Positions 24,001 to 34,774 of a stretch of DNA of 64,000 nt are shown in pieces. The DNA is taken from contig JAMWFC010000009.1 in the NCBI GenBank assembly GCA_027475525.1, positions 124,001-188,000 on the forward strand, read 5' to 3'. The stretch's first letter is position 1. Each line of letters starts with the position of its first letter. The notes under the pieces were generated by a model. That model saw only the letters and a list, made by a program, of their open reading frames with translations. It did no database searches and was not told the DNA's origin. The position numbers were made by a program, and so were the translations under genes. The stretch comes from Macrolepiota albuminosa (lineage: Eukaryota; Basidiomycota; Agaricomycetes; Agaricales; Agaricaceae).

Positions 24001-26866
24001 CACATATACATATCTTGATCTTTTTCCATCATCACGACAAGATCAAAGACGCAGCTCATGTGGACACTATTGTTTCTGCTCAAATTCCTGATCCAGTGAC
24101 TCAGCCTCAATTGTATCAGGTATTGGCTTTGCTTGAATTATCAATGCAGTATCTGACCTTTGTTATTAGGTTGTTACTACCAATATGGTTCATGGTCCAT
24201 GTGGAGCAGATTTTCCCAATGCCAAGTGCATGGTAGATGGCAAATGTTCCAAGAGATATCCCAAGGAATTTCAGGAAGCTACACAGTATGGTGATGATGG
24301 CTATCCCCAATATGCCAGACCTAACAATGGCCGCTTTTTTGAAAAGCATGGTCGTCGTTATGACAATCGTAATGTTGTCCCATACAATCCATATCTCTCA
24401 GCCAAATTCCAATGTCATATCAATGTGGAAGTCTGTGCTTCAGTGGATGCAATCAAATACATTCACAAGTACATCTACAAGGGCCATGATAGGACAACTT
24501 TGGAGATTGCTAGGGAGGAGAGGGATGAAATCAAGGAACATTTGGATGCCAGATACATTTCTGCTCCTGAGGCTTGCTGGCACATCTTTGAATTCAACAT
24601 GCATGCTGAATATCCTTCAGTGTACAGATTGCCTGTGCACTTGGAAAACCAGCATGAAGTCTATTTCCCAGATGATGAACCAATACAGGTGGTGGCTGCT
24701 AGACCTAATGCAGACAAGACTGCACTCACAGCTTGGTTTGAAGCCAATACCAGGTTTCCCAATAATAACACTACTTATCAGAACTTTCCAACCAAGTTTG
24801 TTTATGAGCCATCTAAACGGAGTTGGAAGGAGAGGCAGAGAGGTACAGCAATTGGGAGGATGTACTTTGCTTCACCAAGACAGGGAGAAAGGTTCTATCT
24901 CAGGATGCTCTTGACTGTTGTAACCAATGCAACTTCATGGGCTGATCTCAGGACAGTCAATGGCCATATCTATCCCACTTATCAAGAAGCATGCAAGGCT
25001 CTAGGTCTTTTGGAGGATGATGCAGAATGGAGACAGTGTCTCACTGAAGCTGCTCCAATCCAACTAGGATCAGCTCTCAGGCAGCTGTTTTGCACTATTC
25101 TATTCCACTGTGCTCCTGCCACTCCTGAGGCTCTATGGAATGAATTCAAGCATTCTATCTGTGATGATCTTCGACACAGATTGGAACATACTAGGCAGTA
25201 TAGGGACCGGATCTTTACCAATGAGGATATTTATGACTATGGCCTTTATCTCATCAATGACACTTTGATGAATTTTGGGAAAACTCTGAAAGACTTTCCC
25301 AACATGCCAGAGGCTCAACAGAATTGGAACATAGTTCCAGGTAATTGGCATTTGCATAAAAGATTGACTTGAATACTGATCATTCTTCTAGGCAACAGGC
25401 TTTTAGAAGATGAAACCAATTATGATGTTGAAGAGCTCAAGCAAAGAGTGGAGGGTAACAAGGCCAAGTTCAATGTGGAACAACTGGAGACTTTCAATGC
25501 TGTCATGAACTCAGTCAACAACAATTTGGGCAGGATGCTATTCATTCACAGTGCTGGAGGATGTGGCAAAACCTTTGTCTGCAATACTCTGGCTGCTGCA
25601 GTTCGTTCCAATGGAGATGTGGCATTATGTGTAGCATCATCTGGCATTGCTGCCTTATTGTTGGAAGGGGGTAGGACAGCTCATTCAAGATTCAAAATCC
25701 CCATTCCTGCTCTTGACACATCCATTGCCAATATCAAGAGAGGAACCCAGTTATCACAGCTCATACTTCGCACCAAAGTTGTTATTTGGGATGAAGTTCC
25801 AATGCAACACAAAAATGCCATTGACTCTGTCGATCGTGGCTTCAGAGACATCTTCGATAATGACATTTCCTTTGGTGGAGTCACTGTGGTTTTTGGAGGG
25901 GACTTTAGGCAAACTCTTCCAGTGGTTCCACATGGACTCAGGCAGCAGATGATTGCTGCTTCACTCAAAAGGGGCCGACTTTGGGATCATATCCAAGTCC
26001 ACTACTTGGTCCAAAATATGAGATTGGATCAGACTGCAGAGAATATTGCTCATGCAGCTTGGTTGTTGGATGTTGGTGCAGGGAAAAATCTAGGACCTGG
26101 AGAAACAGTCAAACTGCCTGAAAGGATGATCTGTGATGACAATTCTATCACTGGATTGATTTCTTCCACATATCCTGATATTGGTCATCCTCAAAATGAT
26201 CAGTATTACCTGGACCGGACTATTCTCTCTGGCAAGAACTCGGATATAGAGGAGATCAATGCAGAAGTTCTAGAGAGGTATCCAGGGGAAGAAAGAATCT
26301 TACAGAGTGCAGATTCTGTTCTTTCTGATAACAGGAATCCTGATGGCCTTGCCTTATATCCTGTGGAATATCTCAACTCTTTGAAAGCCAGTAGTTTGCC
26401 TTTGGCTAAACTGGCTTTGAAGATTGGAGTTCCTGTCATGCTTCTCAGGAATCTGGACACAACCAAAGGACTTTGCAATGGAACAAGAATGATTGTCACT
26501 CATATCAGCATCAGAGTCCTCAGATGTCGTATTATCAGTGGAGATGCCAAGTTTGCAGGTTCAACTGTTTTGATTCCAAGGATCAATCTAGATGCCTCTG
26601 AAGAGGATTTGCCCATACCATTACGCAGGAGACAGTTTCCAATTCGATTGGCCTTTGCTATGACTATCAACAAGTCTCAAGGACAATCAGTCAAGCATGT
26701 TGGATTGGACCTTCGATCATCGGTTTTTACACATGGCCAACTCTATGTTGCACTTTCTCGATGCACATCAGGAGATCGTATCAAGGTGATTTTGTCAGAA
26801 GAAAATACATCAAGAGCGACTGCAAATATTGTGTATCAAGAAGTTCTTAATGGTTTACAAATGTAA
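21087..26866 (+). CDS. Helitron Rep-helicase (HUH endonuclease plus PIF1 helicase)
   Basis: Five exons (21087-21088, 21146-22079, 22131-24119, 24170-25340, 25392-26866) splice in frame to 1,856 residues. The first exon supplies only AT of the start codon; G comes from exon 2. The N-terminus contains pentapeptide repeats (GGIQT, nine or so copies) and a long Q/E-rich coiled-coil-like stretch. The Helitron-like N domain carries the HUH motif in LPHIHILIFF and the catalytic tyrosines in YIHKYIYKGHD. The C-terminal PIF1 helicase has Walker A AGGCGKT, Walker B-like WDEVPM, GGDFRQTLPVV and the late motif NKSQGQSVKHVGLDLRSS followed by YVALSR. Length and motifs fit a functional rolling-circle transposase; no accessory endonuclease or OTU domain is seen. 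Confidence 0.93.
21330..21465 (+). repeat. 15-bp coding repeat (GGIQT/GGMQT) in Helitron N-terminus
   Basis: A 15-bp unit (ATACAAACAGGGGGA and variants) is repeated about nine times in frame, producing a glycine/glutamine/threonine tract. Helitron D has instead a different repeat at the same position (GDMGTGDM-like), so the tract evolves quickly and is probably a flexible spacer. Confidence 0.9.
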
Positions 26867-27385
26867 GTGTGATTGTTAATTATATACTTATTACTAACTT
26901 TATATTTTAGCATCTAACTTGATACTGTACATATAACTTGGAATTGTAGCATTATTTCTTGGGTTTACAAATGTAAGTGTGATTGTTAATTACTTACTTA
27001 TTACTAACTTTTATATTTTAGCATCTAACTTGATATTTGTTGATACTGTACTAATAGAATATATATAACTTGGAATTGTAGCATCATTTCTTGATAAATG
27101 TGAAACTCTCTATTTGTCAACAACTTATGCTGGAATCAGTAAGACATAATGAAAGTAAGATTATGATAGAAGCTGAGTTACTAAGATACATATTTGGAAC
27201 CCCTAACCGAACGAAGTGAGGTTGGGGTGGAGACTGAATTACTTATATACATACTTGGAGCCCTAACCGAACGAAGTGAGGTTGGGGTGGAGGCTAAGTT
27301 ACTTATACATACTTGGAGCCCTAACCGAACGAAGTGAGGTTGGGGTGGAGGCTTAGTTGGGGGGGGTTTGGGGGCGAAGCCCCCA
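26867..27385 (+). repeat. Helitron A 3' region: direct repeats
   Basis: A ~105-bp segment just after the stop codon (26858-26960) is repeated once with small changes (26966-27080), again containing GTAAGTG and TTTTAGCA splice-like ends. Then a ~60-bp unit ending CCGAACGAAGTGAGGTT recurs three times up to the terminal hairpins. No coding capacity. Confidence 0.7.
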
Positions 27386-27428
27386 ACGAGCTACGAAATT
27401 CGTGCCGAAGGCACGAATCGTAGCTCGT
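27371..27428 (+). terminator. Helitron A 3'-terminal hairpins
   Basis: Two adjacent hairpins: GGGGGCGAAGCCCCC (perfect stem, GAA loop) and a ~19-bp stem whose arms start ACGAGCTACGA and meet at a GAA loop (CGTGCCGAAGGCACG), with a 2-nt bulge. A hairpin just inside the 3' end is the known replication-termination signal of Helitrons. Confidence 0.85.
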
Positions 27429-27830
27429 CTATATAGAATGGGACAACCGTTTCGTGGGAATGATGTGCTTAGTCAGTTTTGACAGTTTCTGACTAAGGCT
27501 GACAAAGGCTGACCAAGAACCTTCCTTTTAGGGTAACAACATAAGAGTTGGCTCATTTGAGTATTAAAAAATTCCAAGAAAATCACTAAAAATTCAGGAA
27601 AAATTCAGGAACTAATGATACACCGATTTAGATTTTCTTTTGAGATTTATAAATGCTTAAATAAGTCTGAAGTTTTCAAGAAAAATTCAATTGGTGTGTT
27701 TTTCAGAAGATGTTAGTGAAAATGCTCAAATAATTCCAGGAAAATCAACAGAAATTCAGGAAAAATTCAAGGGCTACTGATATACTGATTTTTGTTTTTT
27801 TGGAGATTTATAAATGCTGAATAAGATGTG

Positions 27831-27984
27831 AAAAATTCAAGAAAAATTCAATTTAGCTTATAATAATGCTTTGAGAGTTGTGGATTAAGCATTGAGTTGT
27901 GAAATGCAAAAATTCAAGAAAAATTCAATTTAGCTTATAATAATGCTTTGAGAGTTGTGGATTAAGCATTGAGTTGTGAAATGC
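27831..27984. repeat. Exact 77-bp tandem duplication 2
   Basis: Copies 27831-27907 and 27908-27984, in Helitron unit B, non-coding. Confidence 0.95.
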
Positions 27985-28275
27985 GGAGGCCTTAACCGAA
28001 CGAAGTGAGGTTGAGGCTGGGAATGAGCGCTGAGTTGTGAAATGCAGAGGCCTTAACCGAACGAAGTGAGGTTGAGGCTGGGAATGAGCGCTGAGTTGTG
28101 AAATGCGGAGGCCTTAACCGAACGAAGTGAGGTTGAGGCTGGGAATGAGCGCTGAGTTGTGAAATGCGGAGGCCTTAACCGAACGAAGTGAGGTTGAGGC
28201 TGGGAATGAGCGCTGAGTTGTGAAATGCGGAGGCCTTAACCGAACGAAGTGAGGTTGAGGCTGGGAATGAGCATT
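27983..28275 (+). repeat. 61-bp satellite array, about five copies
   Basis: A 61-bp unit (contains GCCTTAACCGAACGAAGTGA and GCGCTGAGTTGTGAAATGC) is repeated nearly perfectly about five times. Each unit contains the small inverted repeat AACC...GGTT around CGAACGAAGTGA, also found near the Helitron 3' ends. Confidence 0.9.
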
Positions 28276-28308
28276 GAGTTTTCTATACATACTTGGAGCC
28301 CTAACCGA

Positions 28309-28462
28309 ACGAAGTGAGGTTAGGGTGGAGGCTTAGTTGGGGGGGGTTTGGGGGCGAAGCCCCCAATGAGCTACGAAATTCGTGCACGAAGTGAGGTTAG
28401 GGTGGAGGCTTAGTTGGGGGGGGTTTGGGGGCGAAGCCCCCAATGAGCTACGAAATTCGTGC
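28309..28462. repeat. Exact 77-bp tandem duplication 3
   Basis: Copies 28309-28385 and 28386-28462. It falls in the terminal region of Helitron unit B and makes the first copy of its last hairpin appear incomplete. Confidence 0.95.
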
Positions 28463-28564
28463 CGAAGGCACGAATCGTAGCTCGTCTATATAGAATGCGA
28501 CGACTTTTGTGGGAATTTGATGTGATGACTAAAAATTTGTCAGCTGAGTCATCAATGACTAAGG

Positions 28565-28718
28565 CTGACAAATAGTTGTCTTTTTGGTCTGTTTTCAATA
28601 AATGTTGGTAGATAATGCTTAGAAAATTCAGATAAAATCACCTGACAAATAGTTGTCTTTTTGGTCTGTTTTCAATAAATGTTGGTAGATAATGCTTAGA
28701 AAATTCAGATAAAATCAC
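28565..28718. repeat. Exact 77-bp tandem duplication 4
   Basis: Copies 28565-28641 and 28642-28718, left part of Helitron unit C. Confidence 0.95.
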
Positions 28719-28887
28719 TGAAAAATCAGAAAAAATTCAAGGCCTACTGATACACTGATTTTAGTTTTTCTGAGATTTATAAATGCTTAAAGAAATCTGA
28801 AAAATTCAAGAAAAATACAATTGCTCTGTTTTTCAGAAGATGTTAGTGGAAAATGATCAAATAATAATTCTAGAAAAATCACCAGAA

Positions 28888-29041
28888 AATCAGGAAAAAT
28901 TCAAAGGCTACTAATATACTGATTTTTAGTTTTTTAAAGATTTATAAATGCTGAATAAAGTCTGAATCAGGAAAAATTCAAAGGCTACTAATATACTGAT
29001 TTTTAGTTTTTTAAAGATTTATAAATGCTGAATAAAGTCTG
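28888..29041. repeat. Exact 77-bp tandem duplication 5
   Basis: Copies 28888-28964 and 28965-29041, inside Helitron unit C. Confidence 0.95.
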
Positions 29042-30558
29042 ACAAATTCAAGAAAAATTCAATTTAGCTTACTTTGAGAGTTGTGGAAAGGGGACTGAGG
29101 TGTGAAATGCGGAGGCCTTAACCGAACGAAGTGAGGTTGAGGCCGGGAATAAGCACTGAGCTGTGAAATGCCGAGGCCTTAACCGAACGAAGTGAGGTTA
29201 GGGTGGAGGCTTAGTTGGGGGGGGTTTGGGGGCGAAGCCCCCAACGAGCTACGAAATTTGTGCCGAAGGCACGAATCGTAGCTCATCTATAATATATGGG
29301 ACAACTTTTGTGGGAATTTGATGTGATGACCAAAAATTTGTCAGCTGAGTCATCCATGACTAAGGCTGACAAATAGTTGTCTTTTTCATCTCTTTTTCGG
29401 TCAGTTAGAGAAATAAATGTATATTTGAATAAAAAAAGTGTGTATATCAAATAATGCTACCTCTCGGACACATGTGGAAGGTGTCCAGAGTCCGTGGATG
29501 TGACTGAGGCCAAAACACGATTTAGTGGACACCAGTTTTCACGCCTCACGTGTTCTTAACCTAAACAGCACCAATTTTTCCACGGTTTCAACGTTGTAGT
29601 GAGTAAACTAAACTACAAAGTAAGTGTTGATTGATTGATTGATTTACAAATATTAATAACGATTCTTATAGCAATGCTTCGAAACTCAATTACAAAGTAA
29701 GTATTGACTGATTGATTGATTGATTGATGACCATTGACAAACATTCTTATACCAAAATTTTCAAACTCAACTACAAAGTAAGTAATGATTGATTGATTGA
29801 TTGATGATTCTTAACAAACATTCAATAGCTCGACACCTTTCAGCTATTGATTGATCATTGTAAGTGATTTTTAATGTATTTGGGCTTAGAAAATGCTTAA
29901 AAAATCCGAAGAAATCACAGAAAAATCAGGAAAAATTCAGTTCAACTTATAGTGAAAGTTTGAGCTATTGTAGTAAGTGACTTTCATTGTTTTTGAGCTT
30001 TATAAGTGCTTAAAAATTCAAAAAAATTCAGAAAAATTCAGAAAAATTCTATTCAGCTTACAGTAACACTTGGACAACTTTGAGCTATTGATACACTCAT
30101 CATGTAAGTGTCTTTCAATGGTTTTAAGCTATGAAAATGCTTAAAAAACTATTCTTTCAGGCAATCTTCAACTACTCATTCTAATAATGGACCCAGTACT
30201 CCTGAAGGTCAAAGACAGCAGGCTAGGATTCAAAGCAGGCTACAACAGTTACAAATGACTAATCCTGATGAGCGTCGTTCAAATAGAAGTAGAAGATCTA
30301 CTTCAGTGGTTATACCACTTCATTATGGAATTGGGGATATGGGAACTGTGGATATGGGAACTGGGGATATGAGAACTGGGGATATGGGAACTGGAGATAT
30401 GGGAACTGGGGATATGAGAATTAGAAGAAATGATGGAAGGTCTATTGGACCAACTGTTGCTATGGATTTATTTGCATCTGAGGATGTACAACTTGGAACT
30501 ACAGGATTGGGGGATATGAGAACTGGAGGAAATGATCAGATTGCTTCAAGCTCTGGTG

Positions 30559-30712
30559 GAAATACTTCTAGCTCTTTGAGCAGGCCTCTTAGACCACCAA
30601 CTGTTGCTGAGGATCTATTTGCTAGGGCTATTCCTGAAATACTTCTAGCTCTTTGAGCAGGCCTCTTAGACCACCAACTGTTGCTGAGGATCTATTTGCT
30701 AGGGCTATTCCT
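30559..30712. repeat. Exact 77-bp tandem duplication 6
   Basis: Copies 30559-30635 and 30636-30712. It shifts the frame of the Helitron D protein near residue 160; removing one copy restores continuity. Confidence 0.95.
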
Positions 30713-31100
30713 GAAACTCATTTGCCTAAAGGATGGAATGCTCCTTTGCAAAATCCAATTCCTAGAATGATACCACCTCTACCTCTTCCTGCACATAGAG
30801 CTCCTTATGTGCCTTCAATAGTAGCACCTCTACCAGCTGCTGTGCATAGAAGAGATCATAGAGTGGGATCAGTCAATCAGCCTGTAGTTGGTGGGACTGC
30901 TATGAGTATACCTGAAACTCATTTGCCTGAAGGTTGGGATGCTCCTTTACAGAATCCCATACCTAGAATGCCTGCTTTGCATAGAGCTGCTTTGCCAAAC
31001 TTCACAATGCCACTACCACTGCCACCTGCACTTAGGAATAGAGGGAGACAGCAGGTTGCTCCTATACAAGCACAATCATTAGCAGCATTGCAAGACCAAC

Positions 31101-31254
31101 AAAGGTTGAGGCATATTGCTGCAGCTGAGGAGCAGGATAGACAACAGCAGGCACTAGCAGTATTGCAAGAGCAGCAAAAAGGTTGAGGCATATTGCTGCA
31201 GCTGAGGAGCAGGATAGACAACAGCAGGCACTAGCAGTATTGCAAGAGCAGCAA
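31101..31254. repeat. Exact 77-bp tandem duplication 7
   Basis: Copies 31101-31177 and 31178-31254, in the Q-rich coding part of Helitron D. It also creates an artificial frame break. Confidence 0.95.
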
Positions 31255-34200
31255 TGGCTCAGACATATTGCTTTGGCTGAAGAGGAGGAGAGGCAAAGGC
31301 AACAACAAGCATTAGCAGTATTGCATGAGCAACAACAGCTCAGAGATATTGCTATAGCTGAAGAGCAGGCATTAGCTGAAGTACAAAGGATAAGGGCTGA
31401 AGAGCAGAGAACACAACAGCAAGCATTGGCTGCTTTACAACAACCAGTGCCAGAGGTGAGATAAACACACCTTTTATTTTATAAGCTGCTTTGACTAACA
31501 AAAGTCAACAGCATATAGATCTCAACCCTGAACATAGGGCTTTGAATGGGGCTAGAGCTGAAAGGATCTTGCAAGGCTGGGAACAGCAACATTTAGCTGA
31601 TCTTGAAGAGAATTTTAATGATTTGGATCCTCATGGATTAGAAAATATCCATGCAGCTTTTGATGAAGTGCTTCAAAATCCTTTGGAGTATTTGGAACAT
31701 CCCATAGACAATAAGATTGATCCAAATCTACTAGATGATCCTGCTGAGGATATGGAAGAGGACTTGGAGTATGTGGATCTACCTGGAGATAACAGGCAGC
31801 AAAATCTACCAGCACCTCCTATTCTACAAAGGGTTGATTATATTCAAGGCAGAAATGCTCTTCCAAGAGGAAGACAGCCTTATATAAATGAACTAAATGA
31901 ACCTTCAGCACATTATCTTGGTCCTATAGATATTTCATGTCTACATTGTCATGCTCTACATTTTGATGATGAAAAGCTGTCTAAATCTACTCTATATAAT
32001 CCCAAGTTTGGCATGTGCTGTTTACAAGGGCAGATTGATTTGCCCAGACTTGCAGATGCTTCACCAGAATTGCTTGGCTTACTCCAAGGCTATCATGCTC
32101 TTTCTGATGCTTTCAAAGCATCTATTCGCCAATACAATGCAGCCTTTGCATTTACATCTCTGGGAGTCAAAATTGACCAGGCAATTACCAATGCTCCTGG
32201 ACCATACAGCTTTAGGATTAATGGAGAGCTCCATCATCTGACAGGTGCTTTGCTTCCAACTGAAGGTGATCATCCTGTGTATGCACAACTCTACTTCTAC
32301 AATCACAATCAACAATTGGCTTTTTGTCAGGGAAGCAATCCTAGATTGGATCCTCAGATAATGGCCTCTTTGCAGGATATGCTTCATAGAGTCAATTCTT
32401 TTATTGGCTTATACAAGCTTGCAAAGCAGATTATGACAGAAGTTCCTGAAGGCCAACCACAAAGGCTTTCTGTTTAACTTAAAGCTGACTTTGGAGACCA
32501 TCGACGCTATAACAATCCTAATGAACAGGAAGGAGTTGCTGCAATTATACCAGGAGATGGTTCTGAAGAACGATCAGATCACCGTGACATAGTCCTGCAT
32601 CTGCATGGAGGTCAATTGAAGCGAATCAGCCATCTACACCCCTATTACACTCCTCTGCATTACACTATTATATTTCCAACTGGAGAACCTGGATTTCACA
32701 CCAATATTCAATCTCAATTTGGACCAGCAGGAGAACAAAGAGCCAAAAAAGTTAGCCAAACTGCATATTATGCATATAGGCTGCAGCAAAGAGCTTTGGA
32801 AGCTAACGCTGCATTGCTTTGGAGTGGCAGACTGTTCCAGCAATATGTTGTAGATGCATGGGCATCAACTGAGCAGAACAAGCTCAATTGGGTCCGACAC
32901 AATCAAAAGAAGATTAGGGCTGAAGTCTATCAAGGAGTGGTTGATGCGGCTACTGGAGATGAAGACTTATGCAGGCAAAGCCGACGTGTGGTCCTTCCCT
33001 CTTCACATGTTGAAAGTGAACGACATATGCAGCAACTATTCCAGGACTCTATGGCTATTTGCAGGCATTTCCACAAACCAGATCTCTTCATCACTATGAC
33101 TGCCAATCCAAAGTGGCCAGAAATTGAAGAGGCTCTGTTGAAAGAACCTATGGTTAATGGAAAGAGGCAAACAGCTTCTGACTGTCCAGATATTGTTGCC
33201 AGAGTATTTGAACTCAAGAAAAATGCTCTTTTGAAGGATATCAAAGATGGTTTCTTTGGAAAATGTGTGTCATCTGTCCATATCATTGAATTCCAAAAGA
33301 GGAGACTTCCACATATACATATCTTGATTTTTTTCCACCATTATCAAAATGTGGAAGTCTGTGCTTCAGTGGATGCAATCAAATACATTCACAAGTACAT
33401 CTACAAGGGCCATGATAGGACAACTTTGGAGATTGCTAGGGAGGAGAGGGATGAAATCAAGGAATACTTGGATGCCAGATATATTTCTGCTCCTGAGGCT
33501 TGCTGGCACATCTTTGAATTCAACATGCATGCTGAAGATCCTTCAGTGTACAGATTGCCTGTGCACTTGGAAAACCAGCATGAAGTCTATTTTCCAGATA
33601 ATGAACCAATACAGGTGGTGGCTGCTAGACCTAATGCAGACAAGACTGCACTCACAGCTTGGTTTGAAGCCAATACTAGGTTTCCCAATAATAACACCAC
33701 TTACCAGAACTTTCCAACCAAGTTTGTTTATGAGGCATCTAAATGAAGTTGGAAGGAGAGACAGAGAGGTACAGCAATTGGGAGGATGTATTTTGCTTTA
33801 CCAAGACAGGGAGAAAGGTTCTATCTCAGGATGCTCTTGACTGTTGTAACTAATGCAACTTCATGGGCTGATCTTAGGACAGTCAATGGCCATACCTATC
33901 CAACTTATCAGGAAGCTTGCAAGGCTCTAGGTCTTTTGGAGGATGATGTGGAATGGAGGCAGTGTCTCACTAAAGCTGCTCCAATCCAACTAGGATCAGC
34001 TCTCAGACAGCTGTTTTGCACTATTCTATTCCACTGTGCTCCTGCTACTCCTGAGGCTCTATGGAATGAATTCAAGCATTCTATCTGTGATGATCTTCAA
34101 CACAGATTGGAACATACTAGGCAGTACAGGGACCAGATCTTTACCAATGAGGATATTTATGACTATGGCCTTTATCTCATCAATGACACTTTGATGAATT

Positions 34201-34599
34201 TTGGGAAAACTCTGAAAGACTTTCCCAACATGCCAGAGGCTCAACAGAATTGGAACATAGTTCCAGGTAATTGGCATTTGCATAAAAAATTAACTTGAAT
34301 ACTGATTATTCTTCTAGGCAATCAACTTTTAGAAGATGAAACTAATTATGATGTTGAGGAGCTCAAGCAAAGAGTGGAGGAGAACAAGGCCAAGTTCAAT
34401 GTGGAACAACTGGAGACCTTTGATGCTGTTATGAACTCTGTAAACAACAATTTGGGGAGGATGCTATTTATTCACAGTGCTGGAGGATGTGGCAAAACCT
34501 TTGTCTGCAATACTCTGGCTGCTGCTATTTGTTCCAATAGAGATGTGGCATTATGTGTAGCATCATCTGACATTGCTGCCTTATTGTTGGAAGGGGGTA

Positions 34600-34774
34600 T
34601 GTAACTGTTAGTTACAAGCTAAAATGATTTTGTGTGTATCATACAGTGCTGAATTAGACCACAGTATCAGATTGACTAGAACTAGAGTGAATACAAGATG
34701 TTGTCCTTATATAATACTCTACTGAATGCAGATAGCATTGTTGATGCTAGTAACAGGTGTGATGCTCTGTTACA
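34600..34774 (-). repeat. Solo or 3' LTR, 175 bp, inserted in Helitron D
   Basis: Starts TGTAACTG and ends GTTACA, forming perfect inverted termini TGTAAC/GTTACA, and lies exactly where unit D loses similarity to unit A. On the minus strand it is preceded by a purine-rich tract (CATTGGGGAGTA), as expected for the polypurine tract ahead of a 3' LTR. So the parent element runs leftward and its body should lie to the right. A matching 5' LTR was not found. Confidence 0.65.

Larger units (their letters stand above)
20227..27427 (+). mobile_element. Helitron A, complete autonomous-type element
   Basis: The left end begins TCTATATAGAATGGGACAAC directly after an A, the usual Helitron host base. The right end is marked by GC-rich hairpins, the last running 27386-27428. 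Between them are a 5' leader of tandem intron-like repeats (about 20530-21050), a complete five-exon Rep-helicase gene, and a 3' region of short direct repeats. No terminal inverted repeats or target duplications are seen, as expected for Helitrons. The right terminus is immediately followed by the left end of the next unit. The exact last bases do not match the plant CTRR consensus, so the boundary is approximate by a few bases. Confidence 0.85.
27428..28484 (+). mobile_element. Helitron unit B, short non-autonomous
   Basis: Starts with the same 5' end as unit A (TCTATATAGAATGGGACAAC, then GTTTCGTGGGAA) immediately after A's terminal hairpin, and ends with the same hairpin pair. Inside are AT-rich sequences with repeated AAAATTCAGGAAAAATTC-like motifs, a 61-bp satellite array, and no gene. 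It also contains two 77-bp duplications. Confidence 0.8.
28485..29285 (+). mobile_element. Helitron unit C, short non-autonomous
   Basis: Begins TCTATATAGAATGCGACGAC after unit B's terminal hairpin and ends with another copy of the hairpin pair (near 29228-29286). Its left ~100 bp resembles unit D more than A or B (shared TGTGATGACTAAAAATTTGTC). No coding sequence. Two 77-bp duplications lie inside. Confidence 0.75.
29286..34599 (+). mobile_element. Helitron unit D, truncated autonomous copy
   Basis: Left end TCTATAATATATGGGACAAC follows unit C's terminal hairpin. It has a leader of intron-like repeats with TTGATTGATTGATTGA tracts (29600-29850), then a gene closely related to that of unit A. 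The helicase part is cut at 34599, where an LTR begins; the right terminus is missing from the window. Confidence 0.8.
30102..34599 (+). pseudogene. Broken Helitron Rep-helicase, unit D
   Basis: Same exon plan as unit A, including a start codon split by an intron (AT at 30102-30103, G in the next exon at about 30164). Defects: a stop at 32475 where unit A has glutamine (after RLSV), an internal deletion at about 33344 that removes about 385 bp relative to A but keeps frame and fuses LIFFHHYQ to NVEVCASVD, a stop near 33743 (arginine in A), and truncation soon after the Walker A motif AGGCGKT. Two other apparent breaks (30636 and 31178) are 77-bp duplications that may be assembly artefacts. 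HUH and tyrosine motifs are still readable (LPHIHILIFF, YIHKYIYKGHD). Confidence 0.88.

Noticed and set aside
27220..27360. Repeats with GAACGAAGTGAGGTT considered as a CRISPR-like array
   Set aside because: Spacing is short and spacers are themselves repeated; organism is a fungus and the units belong to Helitron 3' regions.
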